From positions 17,084 to 81,083 of the forward strand of contig NZ_SOSC01000013.1 of the NCBI RefSeq assembly GCF_005049285.1: a DNA stretch of 64,000 nt, in the 5' to 3' direction. The position numbers were made by a program, and so were the translations under genes. Each line of letters starts with the position of its first letter. Positions within the stretch are counted from its first letter, which is position 1. The notes beneath the pieces are model-generated. The model searched no databases. It had not been told where the DNA came from and was given only the letters and a program-made list of their open reading frames with translations. Below, in pieces: positions 17,750-27,356 of this stretch. The stretch comes from Halorientalis salina (GTDB lineage: Archaea; Halobacteriota; Halobacteria; Halobacteriales; Haloarculaceae).

Positions 17750-18535
17750 ATGACGACAGCAGAAACCGCTTCAGAGGGAACGAACACGGCTGAATCCGCT
17801 GAACCTGTGTTGTTACGGACGGAAAACTTGACACGGCAATTCGGATCGCTGGTTGCCGTCAACGACGTGAATCTCTCGATCCCGCGAGGAGAGTTCCACT
17901 CGATCATCGGGCCAAATGGCGCAGGGAAAACGACACTGTTCAATATGCTTGCGGGAACGTTACCCGAAAGTGAGGGACGGGTCGTGTTCGATGGTGATGA
18001 GATAACGGGATTGAAAGACTACGAACGCGTTCAACGGGGCATCAGTCGGGCGTTCCAGACCCCCCAACTGTTCCCGGGGCTAACAGTGCTCGAGAACCTC
18101 CGGTTAGCCGTCCAGGCTCAGAACCAGTCGTTCAACCCGCTGAAGAAGACGGATCCAGCGCACGAACGCAGGGCCCATGAGGTCCTTGAGCAGATCAAAT
18201 TCGACGCTGACCCGGGGCAGGCAACCGAGAACCTCTCTCACGGGAACAAAAAGAAACTGGAGCTCCTGATGTCCCTTAGTGTCGACCCTGACCTGCTGCT
18301 CCTCGACGAACCGACGAGCGGTGTCTCTCATGCGGATTCCGAATCACTCATGGAGTTCATCTCGAAAACGAGTCGAGAACGGACGGTGCTCCTGATCGAA
18401 CACAACGTCGACCTCGTGCTCGAATACTCCGACCGAATAACGGTGTTGAACAGAGGCGAGGTAATCTCGCAGGGAACGCCGTCGTATATCACTGATGACG
18501 AAACCGTGCAAGACGCGTACATGGGGTCATACTGA
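17750..18535 (+). CDS. ABC importer ATPase (LivG-type)
   Basis: 261 residues. Walker A GPNGAGKTT near residue 55; a signature helix written LSHGNKKKLEL instead of the common LSYGQQRRLEI; Walker B LLLLDEPTSGVSH; and a switch His in LIEHNVDLV. Energises import with the LivF-type subunit. The reduced LSHGN signature is found in LivG-type ATPases and need not mean loss of function. The 76-base gap after LivM is the longest inside this operon. Confidence 0.92.
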   Translation: MTTAETASEGTNTAESAEPVLLRTENLTRQFGSLVAVNDVNLSIPRGEFHSIIGPNGAGKTTLFNMLAGTLPESEGRVVFDGDEITGLKDYERVQRGISRAFQTPQLFPGLTVLENLRLAVQAQNQSFNPLKKTDPAHERRAHEVLEQIKFDADPGQATENLSHGNKKKLELLMSLSVDPDLLLLDEPTSGVSHADSESLMEFISKTSRERTVLLIEHNVDLVLEYSDRITVLNRGEVISQGTPSYITDDETVQDAYMGSY

Positions 18536-19242
18536 TGGTGTTACTCGAACTCTCAGACGTCCACGCGGGGTACGGGGGCGGGAACGTCATCAACGGGGTC
18601 TCGCTCACGATCGAAGAGGGCACTGTCGTCTCTCTGTTGGGACGAAACGGTGTTGGGAAGACGACGACACTTCGGTCGATCGTCGGCGTCATCAGCCCGG
18701 ACAGAGGGACAGTCTCGTTCGATTCACTGGATATCTCGGGCTTCGAGCCACACGAGACCTACAAACAAGGAATCAGCCTTGTGCCTGAAGATCGAGGCAT
18801 CTTCCCAGATCTGACGGTTAGCGAAAACCTCCGGGTTCCACTCGTCGACACTGACGATGAGCGGTCTATCGCCGAAATCTACGGGTATTTCCCCAAACTA
18901 GAGGAACTGCAGGACTCGAAGGGCAGGAATTTAAGCGGTGGTGAACAGCAAATGCTGGCAATCGGGCGCGCGCTTCGACAGAACCCACGACTGTTGCTCC
19001 TCGACGAACCAAGCGAAGGGCTTGCGCCACAAATTATCGAGGACGTTGGCAGGGCGATCGAAACGATTGCCGAGGAGGGAATGACCATACTCGTTGTCGA
19101 GCAGAATACGAAGTTCGCACTCGATATCTCCTCGCACGCATATATCATGGCTGACGGGCAGATCGTAATGGACGGTTCAACGAATGAATTGCGCGACGAC
19201 GAGGAGAGACTCGAAAAGTATCTTGGCGTCCACGAGACGTAA
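18535..19242 (+). CDS. ABC importer ATPase (LivF-type)
   Basis: 235 residues. Walker A GRNGVGKTTT, signature LSGGEQQMLAIGRAL, Walker B LLLLDEPSEGLAP and VVEQNTKFAL give a complete ATPase of the LivF/UrtE type. Its start overlaps the stop of the LivG-type gene by one base, so expression is coupled. It ends the five-gene operon and is convergent with the second amidase gene. Confidence 0.93.
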   Translation: MVLLELSDVHAGYGGGNVINGVSLTIEEGTVVSLLGRNGVGKTTTLRSIVGVISPDRGTVSFDSLDISGFEPHETYKQGISLVPEDRGIFPDLTVSENLRVPLVDTDDERSIAEIYGYFPKLEELQDSKGRNLSGGEQQMLAIGRALRQNPRLLLLDEPSEGLAPQIIEDVGRAIETIAEEGMTILVVEQNTKFALDISSHAYIMADGQIVMDGSTNELRDDEERLEKYLGVHET

Positions 19243-19305
19243 TCGATTGCTGCATTTGGGTTCCGCCTCCGTTCTCGGTACCTGTGGATTCACCACGTCT
19301 CCTCA

Positions 19306-20736
19306 CTAGCGGGGGTACTGATCGGACCACGGTCGCCGACGCTCGAAGGCGGCACTGGCAGCGATAACATCGTGGTCAGCATGGCGGCGACCGGCAATCT
19401 GCATCCCAACCGGAAGACCATCGACAAACCCGGCCGGGATCGATGCGGCGGGGTGTCCCGTAAAGTTGTACGGCTGTGTGAGCACCCAGCCACGGAGCGG
19501 GTCGATATCAACGCCATCTATCTCCGAGGGTTCCTCTCCATGTGGAAACGCCGTCGTTCCAACCGTTGCCGAGACGACGATATCGTACTCTTCAAAGCAA
19601 TCCTGCAGGTCGTCGAGCACTGTCGTTCGTACGTGGTTGGCGTGTCTCTGCTCCTGTGGCGTTGGTTCGTCGGCGTTCATTACGAGGTCCACGAGATACG
19701 GGCGGAGACGGTCGCGGTCCGCACCGCGTGGTTCGAAGCCCCGCTCTTCCAGTCGACTGAACAATGCCTGCCATCGGGCGGTCACCATCGTGTAGTAGGC
19801 GTCGAGTATCTCTTCGGCGTCGTGCGTGAAACCGGGATCCACTGCATCGACAAGTGCGCCTGCTCGGTCGAGAGCCGAGATCGCATCGTCAAGTGTCTCC
19901 CGTACGGGGGTTTCGACGGGATAGATACCCAGGTCTGGACTGTACGCTATCTTCATCTCGTCGATGTGACGGTCGACGCCGTCACGATAGTTGTTCTGAG
20001 CGGGGATAGAGAACGGATCTCGTGAGTGTTGGCCCGCCATCACGTCGAGCGTCAGCGCGGCGTCTTCGACGGTTCGAGCCATCGGTCCGATGTGTGCAAA
20101 GGGTGTGTGGTTGGAGAACGCGTCCGGTCGGTCAACGTTTGGAACCACGCCAAACGTTGGCTTGAGTCCGTAGACACCACAGAAACTCGCCGGAACACGG
20201 ATCGAACCGCCAACATCCGAACCCGGCGCAACCGGTACCAGTGAATCGCCAAGCGCTGCTGCGGCACCACCCGAGGACCCACCAGAGACACGGTCGGGAT
20301 CGAACGGGGTGCCAGCTGGACCGACAATTCGATTGTCCGTGGTCGTTCCAAGACCAAATTCGGGCGTATTGGTCTTTCCAACGATGATCGCTCCTGCCGC
20401 TTTCAATCGAGACACGTACGGAGCGTCCTCGTCAGCGATGTCGTCCTCAAACAGGAGCGAACCGGACGTGGTACGGACCCCGGCAACATCGTGGAGGTCT
20501 TTGATCGCGACTGGCACCCCATGGAGTGGGCCGAGCGTTTCCCCGTCCTCAACGGCCCGTTCAGCCTCTCTGGCTGTTTTACGCGCCAACTCCTCGGTGA
20601 CCGTGACGAAGCCGTTCGTCCGATCGTTTCGTTCGGTAATGCGGTCGAGATGGGCTTCAACGACAGCGACCGGAGAGACGCTCCCGTCGCGAGTCCGTCT
20701 CGCGATTCCGGCAGCAGTCATGTGTGTCAGAGACAT
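19306..20736 (-). CDS. Amidase-signature hydrolase (second)
   Basis: 476 residues from ATG 20736. Triad: K79 in VPVAIKDLHDV, S154 in SGGSSGGAAAA, S178 in SDVGGSIRVP, again 24 residues apart. It lacks the helical N-terminal extension of the first amidase, so it is a different subfamily, nearer to aryl/aliphatic amidases. A TATA box at 20758-20770 lies 28 bases upstream, indicating a leaderless transcript separate from the Liv-type operon. Converges on the importer genes; probable role is release of ammonia from an imported amide. Confidence 0.9.
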   Translation of the reverse strand: MSLTHMTAAGIARRTRDGSVSPVAVVEAHLDRITERNDRTNGFVTVTEELARKTAREAERAVEDGETLGPLHGVPVAIKDLHDVAGVRTTSGSLLFEDDIADEDAPYVSRLKAAGAIIVGKTNTPEFGLGTTTDNRIVGPAGTPFDPDRVSGGSSGGAAAALGDSLVPVAPGSDVGGSIRVPASFCGVYGLKPTFGVVPNVDRPDAFSNHTPFAHIGPMARTVEDAALTLDVMAGQHSRDPFSIPAQNNYRDGVDRHIDEMKIAYSPDLGIYPVETPVRETLDDAISALDRAGALVDAVDPGFTHDAEEILDAYYTMVTARWQALFSRLEERGFEPRGADRDRLRPYLVDLVMNADEPTPQEQRHANHVRTTVLDDLQDCFEEYDIVVSATVGTTAFPHGEEPSEIDGVDIDPLRGWVLTQPYNFTGHPAASIPAGFVDGLPVGMQIAGRRHADHDVIAASAAFERRRPWSDQYPR

Positions 20737-20757
20737 CGATGGTGAGTTCTCGAAGCA

Positions 20758-20770
20758 GATATATAATAGT
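20758..20770 (-). promoter_or_regulatory. TATA box of second amidase
   Basis: A/T-rich actattatatatc on the minus strand, centred about 28 bases before the ATG at 20736; the classic haloarchaeal leaderless arrangement. The rest of the 440-base gap to the transducer gene shows no gene. Confidence 0.6.
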
Positions 20771-21175
20771 ATCACCCACCAAGCATCGCATCCGTTCGAG
20801 CACAGAGACTCATACTCTTGGCTATACTCACGTGAACGGATTCGGCACGACGAGGTGTCGAAACCGTTCACGAAGCCGTAATCAACAGTTTCGGTATCTA
20901 CGACAACTATCCCTGGAGCGACCGTGAGCACTGTCGTTCCGGGACACTGCTGTTATTGTCGGGAAATTAATACACCGGGCGAAACTCGGAGCACATCTCG
21001 CCCCTCCGGCTTGCAGTCGACGGACTGATCGTGTGCACGTATGAACTGCCCTCTCGATATACGCCACTTCAAAAAATCCACGCTCGAACCGACTATCTGA
21101 TCGCGTTCAAAGCCAGGAAGGTCTCGAGGAACTAGATTGCCCATAGTCATAAGTAGGCCGTGAACAATTAACACG

Positions 21176-22780
21176 ATGATGGACGGAACAGATAAATCTT
21201 CGCAGCCGGAGGACCAGTGCCATTGTAGACGAACCCGTATTCGCCCCGACGGTGGGGTGGAGTCGGGAGCCGAGCGGGCGACGGGTGGGGACGACCCATC
21301 TCACTCAGATCTCACTGTCGAGCTCGACGTTCACCAACTCCTCGGGCTCTTGCCGATGGTTGCGTTCCTGATCGCAGACGACCACACCGTCGTCGGGTAC
21401 AATGACTCCTTGTGTCGCCAACTCGATCTCGAACCCGGCCACGATGACTTCATCGGACAGGACTGTCGCGAATCCATTGCATCGGCTACCTACTCCGATA
21501 ACCGACGTCACCGGACGCTCGTCGACAAGGTTCTCGAATCGGACGGCCCACCCGAAGACGAGTGGGATATCGAACGCGCCGACGACGAGTTTCCGTTTTC
21601 TCCTCACAAGCTGTGGAGTGACAGCAGTACGATGAAAACCGGTGACGGCCGGGAAAAGGAGATTTCGTTCGTTGCCATTCCACTCTACGATGACGACGGC
21701 GAGATGGCATACATCCTCGAACTTACCGAAGACAATACGGACGTCGTCCGCCGACAGGACGGAGTAAACGAACTAGTGACCAAGGTGACCTCGACGCTCG
21801 ATGACATCGGTGACGGGAACCTCTCGGCACGAGCGGAGTCGGTCGAATCCGAATACCTCGAGAACGATCTGCTCCGATTGACAGACGATATCAATGGGAT
21901 GGCTGACAAGTTCCAGACCCTCGTCGACCGGGTCGGCAATCAGGCCGGGGATATCACGACCCTCATGGACGAAACCATGGATGCCGTTGACGACATCGAC
22001 GAGACGACTACTAACCAGCTCAAATCCCTTGACGATGTGGCCAATGAACTCTCCTCATATTCCGCGACGATGGAAGAAGTTGCTGCCTCCTCCGGGCAGG
22101 TCGCAACTGCAGCCAACGATGCACTCGAGGCAACTGATCGGGGTGTCGATGCCGGTGTAGATGCACAGGACTCCGTCGAAGGAGTCCAGCAGGCCAGTGA
22201 CGAACTCGTCTCGAATATCTCGTCGCTCGAAGACGAAATCGACCAGATAACCGATGTCGTCGACGTGATTGCAGATATCGCTGACAAGACGAACATCCTC
22301 GCTCTCAATGCGCAAATTCAGGCAGCCCAGACAGACGCAACCAGCGGGGGCGGTTCGAACGCCAGTAGCGGCTTCAGCGTCGTCGCAAACGAGGTCAAAA
22401 TCCTTGCAAACGAGACGAGCGAGCACGCTGCCGAAATCAAAGAACGGATGCAACGGATTCAGCGCAAAAGCAACGAAACGGTCGCTTCTGCGAACAAATC
22501 CCAGGATCGGATCGCAGATGCGGATGAACAAATCGAAAAGGCGCTGCAGGCACTCAGAGAAATCGAAGGCCTCGTCGGTGAGGCAGCAACCGGTATCACG
22601 GAAGTATCACAGGCGAATGATAACCAGGCTGCAAGCATCGAAGAGATCACTGCAACCGTCGACTCCGCGATCGACGACACCAACTCGGTTGTTACGAGTG
22701 TCGAAACGATTATCGAACGGGCGAGAGACAGCGAAGAGGCAGCGACCGATCTTGCGGAACTGGTTGAAGAAATATCATGA
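21176..22780 (+). CDS. Soluble methyl-accepting transducer (Htr-type) with PAS domain
   Basis: 534 residues with no membrane segment: a cytosolic sensor feeding CheA/CheW. Order: polar N terminus (1-45); PAS-like domain (about 48-185, LLPMVAFLIADDHTVVGYND); HAMP-like linker (about 195-250); long coiled-coil signalling domain (270-534). The hairpin region reads LALNAQIQAAQ, then FSVVANEVKILANETSEHA, where most transducers have NASIEAARAGE before F.VVA.EV. Here a Ser/Gly/Asn-rich insertion of a few residues (TSGGGSNAS) sits at the CheA/CheW contact tip. Two ATGs in tandem start it. No che genes are in the window. Confidence 0.85.
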   Translation: MMDGTDKSSQPEDQCHCRRTRIRPDGGVESGAERATGGDDPSHSDLTVELDVHQLLGLLPMVAFLIADDHTVVGYNDSLCRQLDLEPGHDDFIGQDCRESIASATYSDNRRHRTLVDKVLESDGPPEDEWDIERADDEFPFSPHKLWSDSSTMKTGDGREKEISFVAIPLYDDDGEMAYILELTEDNTDVVRRQDGVNELVTKVTSTLDDIGDGNLSARAESVESEYLENDLLRLTDDINGMADKFQTLVDRVGNQAGDITTLMDETMDAVDDIDETTTNQLKSLDDVANELSSYSATMEEVAASSGQVATAANDALEATDRGVDAGVDAQDSVEGVQQASDELVSNISSLEDEIDQITDVVDVIADIADKTNILALNAQIQAAQTDATSGGGSNASSGFSVVANEVKILANETSEHAAEIKERMQRIQRKSNETVASANKSQDRIADADEQIEKALQALREIEGLVGEAATGITEVSQANDNQAASIEEITATVDSAIDDTNSVVTSVETIIERARDSEEAATDLAELVEEIS

Positions 22781-23097
22781 TAACCACAAGGTTAACCAAG
22801 AATCTAGCCGTCTACTCCCTGACCACTAGTGCACATCCAGTGTCATCTATTTCAGTCAACCAATAAACAAACGTCGGCCTCAGTACTCCGTGTGACTCGA
22901 GAGAAGACGATAATAGTACCGTTTAGATCCAGATATTACTTTCTAGGTCCAATATTCACCCATATGGTATGGTATTAGAAAATAATAAATCAAATATTGG
23001 AATCATATGAAAAGACGCTCTACTCGAGATTTAAAAGCGTAATTATGGGGCTAAATAACAGCTATACGGATACAGTATTGTGGGCATAGTCTTATAC
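22781..23097. other. A/T-rich intergenic region
   Basis: 317 bases, unusually A/T-rich for this genome, with no open frame of note. No repeat or RNA gene recognised. Confidence 0.5.
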
Positions 23098-24190
23098 TCA
23101 TGTTATAAAAGGTAAAAGCAAAGCAGAGAACGATCGTATGTCAGTGTCGATGTGTATCTCCGAAAAATATGAGGGCGTTTCATCGAAATACTCATACGGA
23201 TTGGTGAAGCGATTCACCGATAGGATCGGTCTAGTGCTGAACCTCCGCGGCCGGCGTTCGAGTGCCGTGATAGCGTACCCGATAGAGGTCCCCAGTTGCG
23301 AGGGAACGTCCACCTCCCGGTCACTGAACGTGTCCGGCTCGTCCGCAACGACGGTGAGCACACCGTGTGTGATACTATTGTAGAGGAGTGGCACTGCACA
23401 GACCGATCCCGCACCGTTGCGAAGCAACGTCCGTTGCCAGGCGCTCCGACGGCCACCGCCGACGAGGTCGTTCCGAACCGACGACGGTGTCGGACTCGAA
23501 CCCGAACACACGCTCGAACGCCCCGTTGACCCCCGTCTGATCGGATCGTGCTCGTCGAATTCGACTCTGAGAACTGGGTCCGGATTGTTCTCGAACAGGA
23601 CCGATCGCTGGTCGCGTTCGGCCTCAAGATGCTTTTGCCGGTCTCGACGTTCCGTCACATCGGTTGTCCATCCAACGTGTGAGTACGCGTTGTCCTCTTC
23701 GAGGAGGGGATATCCCGTCCAGTCGAACCATCGCGTCTGGCCGTCCGGCCGCTCGAACCGGGACTCGAACTCGTCTCTATCGTCGGCAGCACCCGACTGT
23801 ATATCGTCGATCATCGCACTCACGTCGTCGATGTACCCTTCCGGTCTTCGGGGTGGATGTGTTCGACGAACGTATTCGGGTCGTACAACTCTTCGACCGA
23901 GATTCCGGTCAACTCCTCGGAGACTGGATTGAGGTATTCGGGTTCGACCTCGCCTTCAGGGAGGAGCATGACTCCCGCGTTGATGCGTTCGACGATAGTC
24001 TGGAAGCGGGTTTCGGCTTCCTTTCGCTCGGAGACATCGCGGCCACTCGCCAGCACACGCTCGGTACCCTGTATCTCGACCACTTTCAGGTGGACTTCGA
24101 CCAGGAACGTCCTGCCATCTCGTCACTAATTTCCCATCTCGAACAGTTCGGGTTGTCTTTCGCGTGCGCGGGTGATCGATTCTTTCGCTC
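23098..24190 (-). pseudogene. Decayed PAS/GAF bacterio-opsin-activator-like regulator
   Basis: Fragments of one protein lie in different minus-strand frames. From the 5' side: a PAS tail RARERQPELFEMGN interrupted by two stop codons (24123-24128); DGRTFLVEVHLK, GRDVSERKEAETRFQTIVE and a second PAS ending at HIHPEDR; a one-base frameshift near 23843; PAC-like RWFDWTGYPLLEEDN; another frame change in the VNGAFERVFGFE part; and GAF-like TVVADEPDTFSDREV and SIGYAITALERR near 23250. The C-terminal HTH-10 domain expected in Bat-type regulators is absent. The 5' end abuts the dispersed repeat and a stretch resembling the start of an IclR gene. Confidence 0.75.
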
Positions 24191-24221
24191 GTTGGCCGAT
24201 ACGTCGACGATCTCGAACGCC

Positions 24222-24444
24222 CGATCGACGAGAACTGACCGGAACCATCCGAACATCCCGGACCAGTGAGAGAGCCGATAGTCGGTTGAGAATCGTCTGT
24301 AGCGTCGTCACGAAGCACAATGGGTCGATTCAACGGTTCGGACCCGGAGTAACGGCAGTTGTCTCCAGAACACCCGAACTGTCAGAGGACACCGATGAAA
24401 CGACCAGCGTGATTGAATAACACTGATAACTTTGTTATCTAGAG
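24222..24444. repeat. Dispersed repeat, copy 2 (partner at 9528-9751)
   Basis: Near match to 9528-9751, same orientation. At the low-coordinate edge it runs directly into about 40 bases (24190-24230) that resemble the first codons of IclR-1 (minus strand VDRAFEIVDV), which then meet the PAS pseudogene. In copy 1 the repeat is instead about 190 bases upstream of the IclR-1 ATG. This pattern suggests recombination at the repeat. Confidence 0.75.
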
Positions 24445-24734
24445 CCGCTTCAATCTCGGCTAGAGTCAGGACCGACAGCTTTGGCATCGTCGAGGTGGTC
24501 CGGGATTGCTGTTCCACGCGATCGACCAAATCATGGCAAACGAAATGCAGAGACGGAAGGTTTCACCGAACTCGGGAGGGGGGTTTCGTGCCGGAAAACT
24601 GGCCTGCTGACGCTCCTGGACGGTGCAAACTTCTGCTGACTACTAGTTGAGAGACCCGTCGTGCGGACGTGTGTTCGACGCCACTCCGGAACCCCCGAAT
24701 TTAATGCTCGATTTCTCCTAGGGTAGGGTAGACG
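24445..24734. promoter_or_regulatory. Noncoding region with rdfA promoter
   Basis: 290 bases with no convincing gene. A TATA-like GAATTTAATG at 24697-24706 lies about 33 bases before the RdfA start codon at 24735. Confidence 0.5.
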
Positions 24735-25367
24735 ATGGTTACAGAAAACGATGACGAGGGGTCAACCGCGATCGACAGCAAAGTTGCCCGCTTGATCGAC
24801 GACTACAGCCTCGGCGAGGCGTACGGCGACCGTCTTGAAGCGCTCTGGACGGCCGACGGCAGCGAACGCGAGAGTCTCCGGGCGCTCGCAGACCGATTCA
24901 ACGAGCGATTGCTCGAAGCCGCGATCACAGATGCCGGGATGTCGACGGTCGACGGCGAAGTCGCCAACATCTACCGATTACTGACCGACGACGACGTGAG
25001 CAGTGGCAACCGAATCGAAGCGCGCCGCCGACTCGAACAGCACGACGTCGACGTCGACAAACTCGAGCAGGACTTCGTCACGTACCAAGCGATTCGCTCG
25101 TACCTCAAGGAGTACCGGGACGCCCGGTACGAGGGGAAGAATCAGGCAGACCGCAAAGACAGCGTGATCGATACGATCCAGCGACTCAAATCGCGCACGC
25201 GGTCCGTGGCGGAACAGAGTCTCGATCAACTTCGCGGGGCTGACCGTATCACACTTGGCGAGTTCCGACTGTTTCTCGATATCAGTGTCCACTGCGAGGA
25301 GTGCAATACACAGTACGAGTTCGTCGAATTGATAAAACGGGGTGGATGCGATTGTCAGTCGGAGTAA
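24735..25367 (+). CDS. rdfA: Rod-determining factor RdfA-family protein
   Basis: 210 residues, acidic, soluble. The arrangement SKVARLIDDYSLGEAYGDRL, then ESLRALADRFNERLL, and a C-terminal Cys cluster (HCEEC near 193 and CDC near 207, possibly a zinc site) matches RdfA, a haloarchaeal protein needed for rod-shaped cells in Haloferax. The first 70 residues look like a helix-turn-helix (RALADRFNERLLEAAI). It is convergent with an SMC-like gene with only 7 bases between stops; in other haloarchaea RdfA and such SMC-related genes also lie together. The name rests on recalled similarity, not a database search. Confidence 0.78.
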   Translation: MVTENDDEGSTAIDSKVARLIDDYSLGEAYGDRLEALWTADGSERESLRALADRFNERLLEAAITDAGMSTVDGEVANIYRLLTDDDVSSGNRIEARRRLEQHDVDVDKLEQDFVTYQAIRSYLKEYRDARYEGKNQADRKDSVIDTIQRLKSRTRSVAEQSLDQLRGADRITLGEFRLFLDISVHCEECNTQYEFVELIKRGGCDCQSE

Positions 25368-25374
25368 CGCGATT

Positions 25375-27324
25375 TCAAATCTCTGTCACCCGGGTGTAGT
25401 CGTCGGAGAGTGCCTGAGCGTCCTCGGGCAGGAGTGCGACGACGAGGAACTGCACGTAGTCCGAGAAGTACGAGACGAGATCGGCGAGTCGGTCGGAGTC
25501 GATGGCCTCCAGCGAGTCCAGTAGCATGACGGGTACCGTTTCGTGAACGTCGTGGACCAGGTAGCCCGCCAGAGCGAAGGTGAGTCCAGTCACCTCGCGT
25601 TCGCTTTCCGAGAGGTGCTCGATCGTGTCTTCGTAGGTTGCCCCGGAGTCGGTGGTCCGCACCACATGGAGCTCGAATACCGTCTTCTCGACGTTGCGCC
25701 GCCCCTCCTTGACGGTTTTCTCGATGCGCTCGATCCAGATGCGCGCGAGGTTCTCGTAGCCGAGCAACTCGAGCACCTCGTCCATGTGGGTATTGAACTC
25801 CTCGACGGCCTGCTGTTCGATACGGTCGATGCGCGTCCGTTGGGCTTCGAGGGCATCGTTGATCTCCTCGCGCTCTGCCCGCAGGTCGTCCTCGTCAGCC
25901 AGTCGATCCTCGAACGCCGCGATGCGGTCGGTAACATCGTCGAGATCTGACTCGAGTTGGCCCAGCTCGAACTCTAACTGGTTGGCCTCCTTGTGTAGGT
26001 CGAGTATTTCCGAGAAGTCCTCGGATTCCAGAGTTTCGACCTCTTTTTCGACTGTTTCAACCTCCTCGCTGAGTTCGTCGCGCTGCTCTCGGAGGTCGTC
26101 GAGTCGCGTTTCGCGCTGTGTGATCTCGCCTTCGAGGTCTGCAATTTCGCCGTCGATCGATTCACGGCGGCGCTGCTCTTTTTCCCGTTCGCGCTTGTCG
26201 GCACGTAACTCGTCGAGTTCGTCCTCGATGTCGCGGATCTCGCTCATCTGGTCCTGTCGGACTGTCCGGAGCGTGTCCAGCGTGTCCTCGATACGGTCGG
26301 GCTCGACTTCGCTCCCACAGGTCCAACAGACCGTCGTCTCGGATTCCAACAGTTGATCAGTCAGGTCCTCGTAGGGGTCGTCCTCGGCTGCCAGCGCGTC
26401 GGTGACGGCCGTGTCCTCCCCTTCGAGCATCTCTTCGTTGAACTGAATGATGTCCTGGAGGTCACTGACTTCCGATTCGAGCGTTAGTTTGCGTTCGCGA
26501 AGCCGGGAGATCTCCTGATCGAGCTCTTCGTGGTCACCCATCGGCGTGTCGGGTAATTTCCCGCGTTCCGTTTCGAGGTCCGCTAACTCCCGTTTGAGCG
26601 ATTCAATGCTCTCTTCTTGCACGTCGATGTCGGATCGAACGGATTCGAGATCGGACCGGAGTTCTCGGAGGTCTTCGAGCCGGGATTCGAGTTCTCGCTT
26701 TTCTTCGCGGGTTTCGTCGACATCGGCATCGGCCGACGCAATCTCGTCTTCCTTTGCTGCGAGTTCCTCGCGTTTCGCCTCAATTTCCGTTTCGAGTTCG
26801 TGTTTGCGCTCTTCCAGGGATGGGAGCCTCTCTTTGACCGAATCCAGTTCCTCGAGTTCCTCGGTGATTTCGTTGCGCTGGCGTTCTAGCCGGTCGATTT
26901 CGGCCTGGATCTCGTTAGTGTCGACGGGCCGCATGATGAGTTCCCTCAGGTCACGCTGCTGTACGACCGCCCGACGGGCTTCGTTCGATTCGAGCAAGAA
27001 CGCGAAGAGATCAGCGAGTGTGGGGTCGTCGAGGTACGGATCTCCGTTGAACGTAATGGTACCGTTCGTGCGGCGGAGGGTCCGTCGATACGTGTCGCCG
27101 TCGATTGTGAGTTCCACGTGGCCCTCGTCGGCATCGCCTTTGAGTGTAACGTCATTACTCCCCATCACCGCCATAATCGACTGCAGAAACGACGTCCGGT
27201 TCGTCGCGTTCCGTCCAGACAAGATGGTTACCCCTTGCGGGATATCCACATCCGTCTGCGTAATACCGCCGATATGCTCCGCGTGGATCGTCGCTTCTGG
27301 AACCGCGGTATTGGTCTTTGACAT
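25375..27324 (-). CDS. Archaea-specific SMC/Rad50-related ATPase with zinc-hook-like CxxC
   Basis: 649 residues from ATG 27324. N-terminal ATPase half: GRNATNRTS at 37-45 replaces Walker A GxxGxGKS, so the lysine is Arg. Two long coiled coils (about 135-300 and 340-530) flank a hinge with C332 and C335 (CWTCGSE), like a Rad50 zinc hook. The C-terminal half has a signature-like HLSESEREVTGLTFALAG and a degenerate Walker B, VMLLDSLEAID, with Ser where the catalytic Glu is expected. Both changes are shared features of haloarchaeal SMC-related proteins, as I recall. An open frame continues 63 codons upstream, but the TATA box at 27347-27356 supports this start. Confidence 0.82.
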   Translation of the reverse strand: MSKTNTAVPEATIHAEHIGGITQTDVDIPQGVTILSGRNATNRTSFLQSIMAVMGSNDVTLKGDADEGHVELTIDGDTYRRTLRRTNGTITFNGDPYLDDPTLADLFAFLLESNEARRAVVQQRDLRELIMRPVDTNEIQAEIDRLERQRNEITEELEELDSVKERLPSLEERKHELETEIEAKREELAAKEDEIASADADVDETREEKRELESRLEDLRELRSDLESVRSDIDVQEESIESLKRELADLETERGKLPDTPMGDHEELDQEISRLRERKLTLESEVSDLQDIIQFNEEMLEGEDTAVTDALAAEDDPYEDLTDQLLESETTVCWTCGSEVEPDRIEDTLDTLRTVRQDQMSEIRDIEDELDELRADKREREKEQRRRESIDGEIADLEGEITQRETRLDDLREQRDELSEEVETVEKEVETLESEDFSEILDLHKEANQLEFELGQLESDLDDVTDRIAAFEDRLADEDDLRAEREEINDALEAQRTRIDRIEQQAVEEFNTHMDEVLELLGYENLARIWIERIEKTVKEGRRNVEKTVFELHVVRTTDSGATYEDTIEHLSESEREVTGLTFALAGYLVHDVHETVPVMLLDSLEAIDSDRLADLVSYFSDYVQFLVVALLPEDAQALSDDYTRVTEI

Positions 27325-27346
27325 AGTCAGAGAGTCCGAACGAACG

Positions 27347-27356
27347 AATAAATAAC
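27347..27356 (-). promoter_or_regulatory. TATA box of the SMC-like gene
   Basis: GTTATTTATT on the minus strand, centred 27 bases before the ATG at 27324, fitting leaderless transcription and arguing against the longer upstream reading frame. Confidence 0.6.
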
